From Bacteriovoracales bacterium (GTDB lineage: Bacteria > Bdellovibrionota > Bacteriovoracia > Bacteriovoracales > Bacteriovoracaceae): a stretch of 64,000 nt of DNA. Made by a program: the position numbers and the translations under genes. Positions 46,540-54,890 of the stretch are shown here, one piece after another. A model generated the notes under the pieces. It saw nothing but the letters and a program-made list of their open reading frames with translations. It had not been told where the DNA came from and did no database searches. The stretch covers positions 1 through 64,000 of the forward strand of contig JAOMEV010000007.1 of assembly GCA_028346125.1 (NCBI GenBank), given 5' to 3'. How positions within the stretch are numbered: the stretch's first letter is position 1; each line of letters begins with the position of its first letter.

Positions 46540-48610
46540 CTTTAAAGGAAATTTTGAAAGAGTCTCTTAGAGGGACTGCAAGGTTTGATTTTTTTTCGAG
46601 CCACTTATAAAAGAAAATATTCCGATAAATAAGTTTTACATAATTTCTCGTTTCTTTAAAAGGAATTGATTCTATTATTGAGAGAGGGTCTGTAGAGTTG
46701 AATATATTTTTTTTCCAAGACTCAATACGACCTTCTCCTGCATTGTAAGCGGCAAGTGTATAAATTAAGTTTCCTTTGTATTTATTTAAAAGTTGCTTAA
46801 AATACTTTATTCCAATTTTTAAATTCAGATTTGGGTTTTTTAGTTGGAACCCTTTAACCTCCTTTTTTATAATTTTTGCGGTACTTGGCATTATTTGCAT
46901 AAGCCCTCTTGCTCCAACTCTAGAAATAGCTTTAGGATTAAAAGCCGACTCTTGGCGAATGAGAGAAAGAATTATAATGGGGTCTATAGACTTATCGATT
47001 TTTTTAATTTGTTCAAAATATTCAAATGGGAAGAGGATTTCAAGATAATGTTGATTTAGAATAAATCTTTTAAATGTTAAAGATTTTAGAATCATTTTAA
47101 ATGACCTTAAATGCTTTCCCCTATCAGCAAGAAGTTTCACAACCTCAATGAATAAAAACTTTTCATGACTATTTTTAGTTAGACCAATATCTTTAGGTTT
47201 TTTGTAAACTTCATTTGGTTTTAAGTTTATCAAGTGTTCTATTTCTTTTTTCTCAAATTTGTAATCTTCTAAATTAATCCAAACAAGGAGTCTTCTAATT
47301 GAATTTATAAAATCTGACCTGAAGTCTTTTATATTAAGATTTTTTTTAAGTAAAATTTTTTCAGAGCTTATAATTTGATCTTCTTTATTTTGTTTGGACG
47401 ATTTATTGAGTTCTTTTAATGATATAATAGAGTAGAAGCTTAAGGGGTTTAGGTTAATAATGTCTTTATAAAGAGTTTTTGCTAAGGCCCCTTCACCGTT
47501 ATTTTTTAAGGATAGAGCTACCCAAAACCTAAGTTTGGAATTAAGTTTATCAAACTTTTCAATTAAGTTTTCTTTAAGTATAAAGTTTTGTGCTCCTCTA
47601 AAGTCCTTTCTTAATAAATGTGACCATAAAATGAGGAATAGAGCTTCATTTTCTTGATTCTTGGGATTAAATATGCTGGATGTTTGAAAAATTGAAGTGG
47701 CAAAATCGTAGTGATCTCGGTAGAGAAACCTTTTTCCAATATTTGTAAATTTTTTCCATGCATATTTGTTGTCCAAATGCTCTCTGTTTTTAAAGTAAAA
47801 ACTAAGAGAGTCAATGACAAGGTTTTTACTTTTTTCAAAATAAAAATTCTTGAATGATGAATTAATTTTTTTAAATAGTATTTTGATTTCTTTTCTTTTT
47901 TTCTTTTTTTTGTCCCTTAAGTCTAAGGGAATAATATGTCTGGGTTCATCGTGTATAAAGTCGCTTAAAGCTATGGGCGGGAAACTTTTTTTCTTATTTT
48001 TATAAAAAGAATTAATAAGGTTTTTTATTAATAGAGAAACGTTTGGTTCTTTTTTTATTTTTTTTAAAAAAGCGGAAAACTTTTTTAAATTACCTTTTTC
48101 CAAGTAATGACCTAAGTTTTTAGACAGATAATCGAAGTTGTTCTTTTTTAGAAGAAAAGATCCATCTCTTGAAGTTAGCAACTTTAAAAATAAAAAATGA
48201 CAATATCTAATATAATAAGAATTAATTTCTTTAAAAAAATCGTTTTTATCTTGTTTTTTAAATTTACAAGCTCTAAAAAAGCCTGAGCTATTTTTTAAGC
48301 TGAAGTTAGATATTTTCCTACCTCTTTTTAATATTTCCTCATAGCTTTTAAAAGAATATGACATTCTTGATAGGAGTATAAGTTTCTTTATTTTTTTTTC
48401 ACTAAGCTTTTTTCTCCTGAGTCTTTTTTTAAATTCTTTAAATGCTATGCCAAACTTTAAATCATTTTCATTTATTTTTACTTTTTTGAAAATATTTTGG
48501 GACGAAGACTTTATGGGTATTATTTTTGATGACCAAGCTTCTCTATTTAAAATTATAAAAAAGAATATAACAAAAAATTTTACCAACTTAATGATGCTCT
48601 TTATTTCCAT
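46529..48610 (-). CDS. Soluble lytic transglycosylase
   Basis: A 693-residue, very basic periplasmic protein. A signal or anchor segment (FFVIFFFIILNREAW, about 12-26) is followed by a long helical superhelix and a C-terminal GH23 lytic transglycosylase domain. Its motifs are SLIRQESAFNPKAIS near 546 (catalytic glutamate in QESAF), RGLMQIMPSTA and TLAAYNAGEGRIESW. It cuts glycan with 1,6-anhydro ends, feeding recycling. Slt-like by order; exact Slt70 or MltC class not decided. Confidence 0.9.
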   Translation of the reverse strand: MEIKSIIKLVKFFVIFFFIILNREAWSSKIIPIKSSSQNIFKKVKINENDLKFGIAFKEFKKRLRRKKLSEKKIKKLILLSRMSYSFKSYEEILKRGRKISNFSLKNSSGFFRACKFKKQDKNDFFKEINSYYIRYCHFLFLKLLTSRDGSFLLKKNNFDYLSKNLGHYLEKGNLKKFSAFLKKIKKEPNVSLLIKNLINSFYKNKKKSFPPIALSDFIHDEPRHIIPLDLRDKKKKKRKEIKILFKKINSSFKNFYFEKSKNLVIDSLSFYFKNREHLDNKYAWKKFTNIGKRFLYRDHYDFATSIFQTSSIFNPKNQENEALFLILWSHLLRKDFRGAQNFILKENLIEKFDKLNSKLRFWVALSLKNNGEGALAKTLYKDIINLNPLSFYSIISLKELNKSSKQNKEDQIISSEKILLKKNLNIKDFRSDFINSIRRLLVWINLEDYKFEKKEIEHLINLKPNEVYKKPKDIGLTKNSHEKFLFIEVVKLLADRGKHLRSFKMILKSLTFKRFILNQHYLEILFPFEYFEQIKKIDKSIDPIIILSLIRQESAFNPKAISRVGARGLMQIMPSTAKIIKKEVKGFQLKNPNLNLKIGIKYFKQLLNKYKGNLIYTLAAYNAGEGRIESWKKNIFNSTDPLSIIESIPFKETRNYVKLIYRNIFFYKWLEKKSNLAVPLRDSFKISFKAKH

Positions 48611-48618
48611 TCATTACC

Positions 48619-49218
48619 TTAATAAATTTTGTTAAACCTTTTTTGAATTTCCAGAATCTTGTAGTTGATTTCCTCTAGGGCCTTTTTATTTTCAATTGGA
48701 GCTTTTGTTGAAATTTTGCCGAGATAAGATTGAACTTCATTGAGATAGACAACATCCTTGCTATAGCTATCTTGTAGAGCTGTAAAGGTATTATTAAAGT
48801 CCTCTGCTAAGTCTTTGAAGTAATCCTCGTTTCTAAACGATAACTTACCCAGGCCGCTGCCCTCGGCTATTTTTTTTAGATATTTTTGAGTTTTGTAAAT
48901 AGGACCTGCAATTTTAAGGCTAAAAAAAATTGAAATTATAAAAATAAGACCAGTAAAAATAAGTTGGCCGAAAATGAGAAGGTAAATTAAATTTTCTCTT
49001 TGGCTTGAAACAGACTTTGAAATAGAGGCAATTTCTTTTTTTTCGTTTTCACAAATTTTGACGAGGTTTCTCGTAATATTGTTTCTATAGTTAGTAATTA
49101 GGTTGTAGATAACAATTGGATAGATCAGACTTGATAGAAAAACAATGACGGAGATAAGAAGGCTAAATTTAAGCTGAAATCTTGGATTTATAAGAAAAAT
49201 AGTTCTTTTATAAGTCAT
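48619..49218 (-). CDS. Membrane protein with HAMP-like region
   Basis: A protein of 199 residues from ATG 49218 (TTG at 49236 would add six). Two hydrophobic segments, LLISVIVFLSSLIYPIVIY and LLIFGQLIFTGLIFIISIFF, flank a short external loop. Then follows a HAMP-like stretch, LKIAGPIYKTQKYLKKIAEG and LAEDFNNTFTALQDSYSKD, but no kinase or methyl-accepting domain. It may be a membrane signal or regulatory fragment. It sits 9 bases from slt and diverges from mrp. Confidence 0.55.
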   Translation of the reverse strand: MTYKRTIFLINPRFQLKFSLLISVIVFLSSLIYPIVIYNLITNYRNNITRNLVKICENEKKEIASISKSVSSQRENLIYLLIFGQLIFTGLIFIISIFFSLKIAGPIYKTQKYLKKIAEGSGLGKLSFRNEDYFKDLAEDFNNTFTALQDSYSKDVVYLNEVQSYLGKISTKAPIENKKALEEINYKILEIQKRFNKIY

Positions 49219-49239
49219 AGGTTCAAGTTCCAGCAATTA

Positions 49240-49375
49240 GAAAACTTAAGGCCTTAGCTAATGGTATTATTTTATAAGTTTTCTTGCTACCAATGCAAAA
49301 TGGCCCTATTTAACTTTTTCCAACATTCTGGTAAAAGGGTGGTTTTGCCTTGCGCAATATGTTGGATTTTTTATT
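49240..49375. other. Structured gap between the HAMP-like gene and mrp
   Basis: Two inverted repeats lie in this 205-base divergent gap: GAAAACTTA (49240-49248) with TAAGTTTTC (49275-49283), and TCCAACAT (49319-49326) with ATGTTGGA (49359-49366), the latter followed by TTTTTTATT. The second could be a leader terminator or attenuator before mrp, or the end of a small RNA. A TTGCGCAA palindrome lies inside its loop. Confidence 0.35.
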
Positions 49376-49423
49376 GATTAGATGTATAAGAGGGTTTTCA
49401 ATTCCAACAAAAAGGTCCTTTTA

Positions 49424-50593
49424 ATGATAGCTGATTTAAAAATTTGTATTGATAAAGTCGTTAATCCTCTCAGTGGAGAGGCAGAAAGTGTTGAAAAAAG
49501 GGTTGAAGATATTTCAGAAAAAAATGGAGAAATTCATATTAAATATAATAGAGAAGGTTTGTCTCCTGAGGATAAACGGAAGTTTGAAGATAATATTTTA
49601 AACTCTATTAAGGATAAAATTGATCCGGAGAAAGTTTTATTCTCCTCTTTTTCAAAAAATTCAAGCGATATCTATAAAAAAGAAGAGAAAAAAGAAGAGA
49701 AAAAAGAAGAGAAAAAAGATTCATCTAAGGATGCTTCTTTAAAAGTGGGTCATGGGGATAAAATTACCCAAAAAAGGAATGTTGCTGGTGTTGGAAAAGT
49801 TATTGCTATAGCTTCCGGGAAAGGTGGAGTTGGAAAATCGACAGTGTCCGTTAATTTGGCCTTATCTTTAAAAAAAATGAATAAAAAAGTCGGACTTCTT
49901 GACGCTGATATATATGGGCCATCCTTACCCATGCTTCTTAAAAAAAGGGGTGAAAAACCGAGGGCCAATGATAAGAAAAAAATAATACCTTTAGAATCCT
50001 ATGGGCTAAAGCTTATGAGTTTTGGCCTGTTTGTTAATGAGGATGAGCCTGTTATTTGGAGGGGGCCGATGTTGGGAGGCGTTCTTAATCAATTCTTGTT
50101 TGATGTTGATTGGGGGCAGCTCGATTACCTTATTATAGATTTACCTCCGGGAACAGGAGATGTGCAATTGTCTATGGCCCAAACGATCAACGTCGATGGA
50201 GCTATAATTGTTTCAACTCCTCAGGATGTGGCCCTGTTGGATGCAACAAAAGGTTTGAAAATGTTCAATCAGGTTAAAACTCCTGTACTAGGCATGATTG
50301 AAAATATGAGCTCTTTTGTCTGTCATAAATGTGGTGAAGAGCACTTTGTTTTTGGAAAAGAAGGGGTAAAATCAAAAGTAGAGGAGCTTAAAACCCAATT
50401 TTTGGGAAAAATTCCTCTTGATATAGAGATTAGAAAAGGCTCGGATGAAGGAAAACCTTTCATGGAGTTTTCTAAGAATCAAAGTGGGCCGATTTGGAAA
50501 TCTTATATGTCTATTGCTAGTAATGTTGATAAAATTTTCTCTAAAAATGAAAAAGAATCTAAAGGTTTTTTGGGTAAACTTTTTGGGAAGTAA
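49424..50593 (+). CDS. mrp: Mrp/ApbC-type iron-sulfur carrier ATPase
   Basis: Mrp-family P-loop ATPases carry or assemble Fe-S clusters. From ATG 49424 (AAGG 8 bases upstream; ATG at 49382 has no ribosome site) the protein has 389 residues. An N-terminal domain and a Lys/Glu linker with a tandem repeat KEEKKEEKKEEKKD (about 87-100) precede the ATPase domain with GKGGVGKST near 135, LDADIYGPSLP near 160, and the CxxC of FVCHKCGEEHF. A PATAN-like gene follows 2 bases later. Confidence 0.92.
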   Translation: MIADLKICIDKVVNPLSGEAESVEKRVEDISEKNGEIHIKYNREGLSPEDKRKFEDNILNSIKDKIDPEKVLFSSFSKNSSDIYKKEEKKEEKKEEKKDSSKDASLKVGHGDKITQKRNVAGVGKVIAIASGKGGVGKSTVSVNLALSLKKMNKKVGLLDADIYGPSLPMLLKKRGEKPRANDKKKIIPLESYGLKLMSFGLFVNEDEPVIWRGPMLGGVLNQFLFDVDWGQLDYLIIDLPPGTGDVQLSMAQTINVDGAIIVSTPQDVALLDATKGLKMFNQVKTPVLGMIENMSSFVCHKCGEEHFVFGKEGVKSKVEELKTQFLGKIPLDIEIRKGSDEGKPFMEFSKNQSGPIWKSYMSIASNVDKIFSKNEKESKGFLGKLFGK

Positions 50594-50595
50594 GG

Positions 50596-51144
50596 TTGAA
50601 TAATCAAATAGGGCTGGTAAAAATTTTAAAGGAACAATTTACCTTTGGTTTTACAGGCCGGGTAAATGCCCTCCTAAATAAAAATGATCAATACTTAGGA
50701 GCAGTTTTTCAAAAAGAGGGGCTTATTGTCCACTCTGAGTATGAATACCTAACTGGTAAAAAAGCACTCTATAAAATTCTGTTTGATGATATTGATGGAG
50801 ATAAAGGCCTAAAGTTTTTAATTGAGCCGGAGATTATCTCTGATAATATTCAGACTTTCGAGTATAGCTTTGATCAGCTCTACGAAAGGGTGCAAAAAAG
50901 GTATCCCCTTTATAAGAAAACTAAAAAATATCGGCCTAGCAATAATTTGAGATTAAAGGTTTATTCAAAGTTTGTTCGTGTTGGTGAGGATATCTTACCA
51001 GAAGAGTTTGATATTCTTTGCAATATAGTTAATTCCTCAGATATTGGTGAAGTATATAAAAAGTCTAGGCTTTATGATTACGAAATAACGGATTATTTAG
51101 TCTCGCTTCGGAAGAAGAAGGCCCTAAAGGTAATAGGGCCTTGA
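50596..51144 (+). CDS. PATAN/DUF4388-like protein
   Basis: A 182-residue cytoplasmic protein. Its N-terminus resembles PATAN (DUF4388) domains: FTGRVNALL, then GAVFQKEGLIVHSEYEYLTG, then KKALYKILF, a pattern with a strand of hydrophobics and a conserved I/VHSE turn. The C-terminal 70 residues seem helical. The start is TTG at 50596, 2 bases after mrp. Its job, perhaps signalling, is unknown. Confidence 0.55.
   Translation: MNNQIGLVKILKEQFTFGFTGRVNALLNKNDQYLGAVFQKEGLIVHSEYEYLTGKKALYKILFDDIDGDKGLKFLIEPEIISDNIQTFEYSFDQLYERVQKRYPLYKKTKKYRPSNNLRLKVYSKFVRVGEDILPEEFDILCNIVNSSDIGEVYKKSRLYDYEITDYLVSLRKKKALKVIGP
51118..51142 (+). terminator. Hairpin at the end of the PATAN-like gene
   Basis: AAGGCCCTA (51118-51126) pairs with TAGGGCCTT (51134-51142) through a 7-base loop. 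The 9-bp stem overlaps the last codons. No clean T-run follows at once (GAAATGAATCTATTTTT), so termination strength is uncertain. Confidence 0.45.
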
Positions 51145-51151
51145 AATGAAT

Positions 51152-52114
51152 CTATTTTTCTAAGACTTTTTTGAGTTCTTCATTCAGAAGAGGAACGATC
51201 GTAAAGAGATCTCCAACAATTCCATAGTCCGCTTTGGTAAAAATAGGTGCATCTGGATCAGTGTTGATTGCAACAATAACTTTAGATGTTCTCATTCCTG
51301 CTAGGTGTTGAATCGCCCCAGAAATACCACAAGCAATATAAAGAGATGGAGATACTGTTTTTCCTGTTTGCCCGACCTGCATGCTATGCTCTGCATACCC
51401 GGAATCGACGGCTGCCCTCGATGCTCCTACAGTTGCACCCACGGTATCTGCAAGTTCGTGTAAAATTTTGAAGTTATCGCTATTTTTCATGGCACGTCCG
51501 CCAGAGATTATAATATTGGCTTCTGTAAGGTCTAGCTTTTCAGAGGCCCCTTTTACTATCTCTTTAATGACTGCACGAATCGAACCTACATTAACGTCTG
51601 CTGAGCTTTGTTCCGCTTGACCACTTTGTGGATCTTCCACAAGTCCGAGAGAATTTGGCCTAACGGTTACAAAATGTGGCTTTGGCCCTTTAATTTCAAC
51701 TTTTGCTAAGCACTTTCCCGCAAAAAGAGGGCGTGTTCCACTAAATTGCTCTCCTTCCATGGTGAAGTTGGTAACTTCACTGGCCATACCAGCATTAAAA
51801 ATCCCTGCGAGTCTTGGTATAAGGTCTTTTCCTTGCGAAGTTGCCCCCGCAAAGATGTAGTCATAGGATTGGGACTCTATGAAGCTTTTATAGGCTTGGG
51901 CGTGACCCTCCGGAGAGTATTTATCTAGACCTTCCCCTTTGAGAGAATGTACTTTTGCCGCTCCGAATTTTGCCAACTGTTCTACGGATTCTCCTCCAAG
52001 CTCGCCCAAAGATGCAACCTCAAGGTTATGTCCTTGGAGTTTGCCTAAAATTTCTAAAGTGACTGGCTTGACATTATTTCCACTCAGCTCAGTTAGAACG
52101 AGAATATTTGCCAT
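51152..52114 (-). CDS. etfA: Electron transfer flavoprotein alpha subunit
   Basis: ETF carries electrons from acyl-CoA dehydrogenases to the quinone pool. The 320 residues carry the FAD-binding C-terminal domain, with the signature VGASRAAVDSGY near 229, VGQTGKTVSPSLYI near 248, CGISGAIQHLAGM near 265 and TDPDAPIFTKADYG near 288. It follows etfB on the minus strand, 57 bases downstream. Confidence 0.96.
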   Translation of the reverse strand: MANILVLTELSGNNVKPVTLEILGKLQGHNLEVASLGELGGESVEQLAKFGAAKVHSLKGEGLDKYSPEGHAQAYKSFIESQSYDYIFAGATSQGKDLIPRLAGIFNAGMASEVTNFTMEGEQFSGTRPLFAGKCLAKVEIKGPKPHFVTVRPNSLGLVEDPQSGQAEQSSADVNVGSIRAVIKEIVKGASEKLDLTEANIIISGGRAMKNSDNFKILHELADTVGATVGASRAAVDSGYAEHSMQVGQTGKTVSPSLYIACGISGAIQHLAGMRTSKVIVAINTDPDAPIFTKADYGIVGDLFTIVPLLNEELKKVLEK

Positions 52115-52171
52115 TTTTTTACCTCATTGTTTTAATTTTTGTAATTTTTTAACTTCTATTCAACGTATTTC

Positions 52172-52960
52172 CTAAATGACTTTAGCTTCATTTCTTAAAA
52201 GTTGAACGACTTCTTTTACAACATCTGCTTGCTTTGCCTCATCTGTCGCATCAAATGTTTTTCCAGGTGGTTTTTCCGGAGGTAAGCTGAAATTTGAGTA
52301 GTGAACTCTTCTATCATCGTTACTGACCCCGACATCAGCTAAAGAGTGTTTTGCTAGAGGTTTACGTTTGGCCTTCATAATACCCGGAAGAGAAGCGTAG
52401 CGCGGGGTGTTTAGACCTTTGTTACAAGCAACAATAACAGGTGATTGAGTTTCGTAAATTTCGAGAGCACCACCTTCAATTTCTCTTTTTAGAGTGAGTT
52501 TGTCTCCATTTTGTTCAAAACCAACAATAACGGAAACAGACGGGATATCCATCATCTGTGCTAAGAGTTGTGGAACTTGGAGACAATCATCATCAATGGC
52601 TTGTTTTCCTGTAAAAACAATATCTGGATTCTTTCCAGATTTTTCTATACCACCTTTAAGTGCTTTAGCTGTCATGTAAGAGTCAAGGTTATCTTCAGCT
52701 TCTACTAGGATAGCTTCATCAGCTCCCATAGCGAGGGCAGTTCTCAGTGCTTCAGTGTCGTGAACCTTTCCAACTCTGACGACAGTAACCGTTGATCCGC
52801 TATTTGCGGTTTTAACTTGGAGGGCCTGTTCCACGGCAAATTCATCGTAAGGATTCATAATCCATTTGATTGAGTTTGTTTCGATGAATTGTCCATCTTG
52901 ACTAGGGACTATTTTTGTCTCAGTGTCAGGAACTTGTTTTATGCAAACAAAGATATTCAT
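52172..52960 (-). CDS. etfB: Electron transfer flavoprotein beta subunit
   Basis: This is the AMP-binding partner of EtfA. From ATG 52960, supported by GGAG six bases upstream, the protein has 262 residues and begins MNIFVCIKQVPDTETKI. It includes MNPYDEFAVEQALQ near 41, the family signature ALAMGADEAILVE near 81, and LQVPQLLAQM near 131. The earlier TTG at 52978 is disfavoured. The pair implies fatty acid or amino acid beta-oxidation. Confidence 0.96.
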   Translation of the reverse strand: MNIFVCIKQVPDTETKIVPSQDGQFIETNSIKWIMNPYDEFAVEQALQVKTANSGSTVTVVRVGKVHDTEALRTALAMGADEAILVEAEDNLDSYMTAKALKGGIEKSGKNPDIVFTGKQAIDDDCLQVPQLLAQMMDIPSVSVIVGFEQNGDKLTLKREIEGGALEIYETQSPVIVACNKGLNTPRYASLPGIMKAKRKPLAKHSLADVGVSNDDRRVHYSNFSLPPEKPPGKTFDATDEAKQADVVKEVVQLLRNEAKVI

Positions 52961-53077
52961 GGTTTTCTCCTTTAACAAATTTGAGAAACGGAAGGTTAGG
53001 CTTCTTACAGATCTCTCAATTTAGACAATATAGTGTTACTCCGAAAAAATTTGGAGTGCAATAATTAAGTGAAAAAT

Positions 53078-53539
53078 TCATTCTATGGGCATTGCATCGT
53101 TTTGTATATCGGAAGGAAATTTAAAATGTTTTTTTAGAGTTTTATAAAATGGGACTTCTTTCAATGGTAAAAGAACAAAGCTCCTTTCAAATAGCTTTGG
53201 GTGCGGTATGGTCAGATTAGGTTGATTTATTTTTTCAAGACCTAAAAAAAGAATATCTATGTCGATAATTCTTGGCCCACTTTTGATCTTTCTTTCCCTT
53301 CCAAGTTTAGTCTCTATAAGGAGGAGTTTTTCTATAAGTTTTTTCGGCGTAATTGGAGGATTTTCAAATTCAAGAACTTGATTAAGGAAACTTGGCTGGT
53401 CTAGATAATCTACAGCTTTGGACTTATAAATTTTACTTTGGGCAATAATGTTTAGTGAAAGGGAAAGCTCCTTTTTCGCACTAGCTAAATTTTCTTCTTT
53501 ATTTCCTAAGTTGGATCCAGTGGCCAAAATGAGTGACAT
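53078..53539 (-). CDS. folK: 2-amino-4-hydroxy-6-hydroxymethyldihydropteridine pyrophosphokinase
   Basis: FolK transfers pyrophosphate to the pterin in folate synthesis. The 153 residues begin MSLILATGSNLGNKEENLAS and contain ETKLGRERKIKSGPRIID and DIDILFLG, the HPPK signature with metal-binding aspartates, followed by IPHPKLFERSFVLLPL. It follows a small lipoprotein gene by 8 bases. No other folate gene is adjacent. Confidence 0.95.
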   Translation of the reverse strand: MSLILATGSNLGNKEENLASAKKELSLSLNIIAQSKIYKSKAVDYLDQPSFLNQVLEFENPPITPKKLIEKLLLIETKLGRERKIKSGPRIIDIDILFLGLEKINQPNLTIPHPKLFERSFVLLPLKEVPFYKTLKKHFKFPSDIQNDAMPIE

Positions 53540-53547
53540 CGAGTTCC

Positions 53548-53697
53548 TTATTTATTTTTTAAAGTGCGTAACCTTTTTTCCTCTTCCTCAAAAGCTTTTT
53601 CTATAAAAGAGGGAGGCTTTTCTTTTGTTGGTGAGATGGGGTAGGATTTGACACCGCAACTTGTTAGAAAAAATAAGATTAAAATTTTAAAATTCAA
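53548..53697 (-). CDS. Small LptM-like lipoprotein (49 residues)
   Basis: From TTG at 53697, reading leftwards, a 49-residue protein starts MNFKILILFFLTSCGVKSYP and ends EEEEKRLRTLKNK. A lipobox LTSC puts the acyl-cysteine at 14, followed by GVKSYPISPTKEKPP, like the conserved CGxKGPxxxP start of LptM/YifL-type lipoproteins that help mature LptD. The gene is shorter than usual gene-call cut-offs. It overlaps the previous gene's stop by 11 bases and precedes folK by 8, so one operon is likely. Confidence 0.6.
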   Translation of the reverse strand: MNFKILILFFLTSCGVKSYPISPTKEKPPSFIEKAFEEEEKRLRTLKNK

Positions 53698-54661
53698 GCC
53701 CAAACCCTAATGAGTAAAAATCTGTTCCTAAATCCAAACGCGTGAACCAACCAGGAACTAATTTTTTTAGAACAGTTGCTCCAAAAATGAAAGCTTTCTT
53801 TCTTAAAGAGTTCATAAGGGCAGCTTCGGCTTCAATATCGGTTGTGGTCATTCCTGTTGTATAGACTCCTTCGCCAGGGCTTGATGCATTGATAACTTGG
53901 TAACCAAGGTAAGGGAATAGAATTGTATTTAAAGGTGTATTGAAAGCATATTTGGCCTTTAAGACAAAGTTGGAGAGTTTAGAATCTAGACCCATTGCAG
54001 GGAAGTCTCTTATGATATTTTGTCCGTATGATGCTTCTATAAAAATATTTTCTTGAAGTTGATAGGCCCAATGAACGCTGAGTTGATTATATTCTTTCGG
54101 ATTTCCTGATGTGCTGACACCCCCAATACGTCCGAAATGGACTGATATTAAATTGTCTGATTTAATTTTTCTATTTTTATCAGAATCTTCAAATTCTTTT
54201 TCTTCATCTAGAACTATTGTGTCGTTAAAGAGGTCTTCAGTGCCTCTTATCAGACTTTTCTTTTTATCAGATTCTTTTTTCTTTTTTTTACTTTCTCTTA
54301 ATTGTGCAAGATAGTAACTATCGTCTCCTTTTAAAAGGTGAACAGACCCTTTTTTGTAGAGTTTTTTCCAAAGTCGGGTGTTGTAAATTTTAAGTATTTT
54401 TAGGCCGGCAAGGCCTGAGTTGGTTTTGGCGACTAGCGCTCTTGCGATGAGCTTTTTTTTCATGATAAGAGAAACAAAGTCTCCCATGCTAACGGAGCTA
54501 TTCTTATTGCTTAATATAAAGATTTTTTTATTTGGGGAAATTTGTCTAATATTTTCGGTGAATGTCTTAGGCTCTTTAGAGCTTCCATTTTGTGATTTTC
54601 TAGCGGAAAGGGAAGAGTTTTCTTGCTCAAGAAAGTCGAACTCATCAATTTCCTGTGACAT
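53687..54661 (-). CDS. Outer-membrane barrel protein, start probably broken
   Basis: From ATG 54661 the product is 324 residues with no signal peptide. It has a Ser/Lys-rich first half, a basic tract (SKKKKKESDKKKS) and a beta-barrel C-terminus of strands ending in FYSLGFGLEF. Directly upstream, another frame from ATG 54726 encodes a signal-like start MPKQKKLTLTIFFFIF that stops at the homopolymer boundary. One extra A in the A-runs at 54677-54695 would join them (see findings). The protein family is not recognised. Confidence 0.6.
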   Translation of the reverse strand: MSQEIDEFDFLEQENSSLSARKSQNGSSKEPKTFTENIRQISPNKKIFILSNKNSSVSMGDFVSLIMKKKLIARALVAKTNSGLAGLKILKIYNTRLWKKLYKKGSVHLLKGDDSYYLAQLRESKKKKKESDKKKSLIRGTEDLFNDTIVLDEEKEFEDSDKNRKIKSDNLISVHFGRIGGVSTSGNPKEYNQLSVHWAYQLQENIFIEASYGQNIIRDFPAMGLDSKLSNFVLKAKYAFNTPLNTILFPYLGYQVINASSPGEGVYTTGMTTTDIEAEAALMNSLRKKAFIFGATVLKKLVPGWFTRLDLGTDFYSLGFGLEF

Positions 54662-54676
54662 TAATGGGAATGTATT

Positions 54677-54695
54677 AAAAAAATAAAAAAAAAAA
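54677..54695. repeat. Homopolymer runs A7-T-A11 in the barrel gene start
   Basis: On the plus strand A7 (54677-54683), T, then A11 (54685-54695) lie inside the signal-peptide-like region of the 53687-54661 gene. Such runs are slippage-prone in replication and in sequencing. Confidence 0.8.
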
Positions 54696-54807
54696 TAGTT
54701 AAAGTAAGTTTTTTTTGTTTTGGCATAATTCCATTGTATATGGGGTTAATAAATGTGAGTCATCAGAAAAATATGCCTAATTGACAGGTAGTGTAGGGTA
54801 AGTTGTG

Positions 54808-54836
54808 TTGACCTTGGTAAGTATTTTGGTTAACTT
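54808..54836 (+). promoter_or_regulatory. Candidate promoter of the deoxynucleoside kinase gene
   Basis: TTGACC at 54808-54813 and TAACTT at 54831-54836 are 17 bases apart, 55 bases before the start codon. Only the -10 is imperfect. Confidence 0.45.
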
Positions 54837-54890
54837 TAATCTCAACGGAATTAAACATAAGGCTTTTTGTCGGTTATTTTGGGAGTTTTT

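Noticed and set aside
52820-52840. TGTTCCACGG in the etfB region as a further parS site
   Set aside because: Only one half of the dyad is present; the second half does not follow. Similar half-sites occur at about 51731 and 43262.
53034-53062. ACTCC...GGAGT inverted repeat between folK and etfB as a terminator
   Set aside because: Only a five-base stem and no T-run on the minus strand after it.
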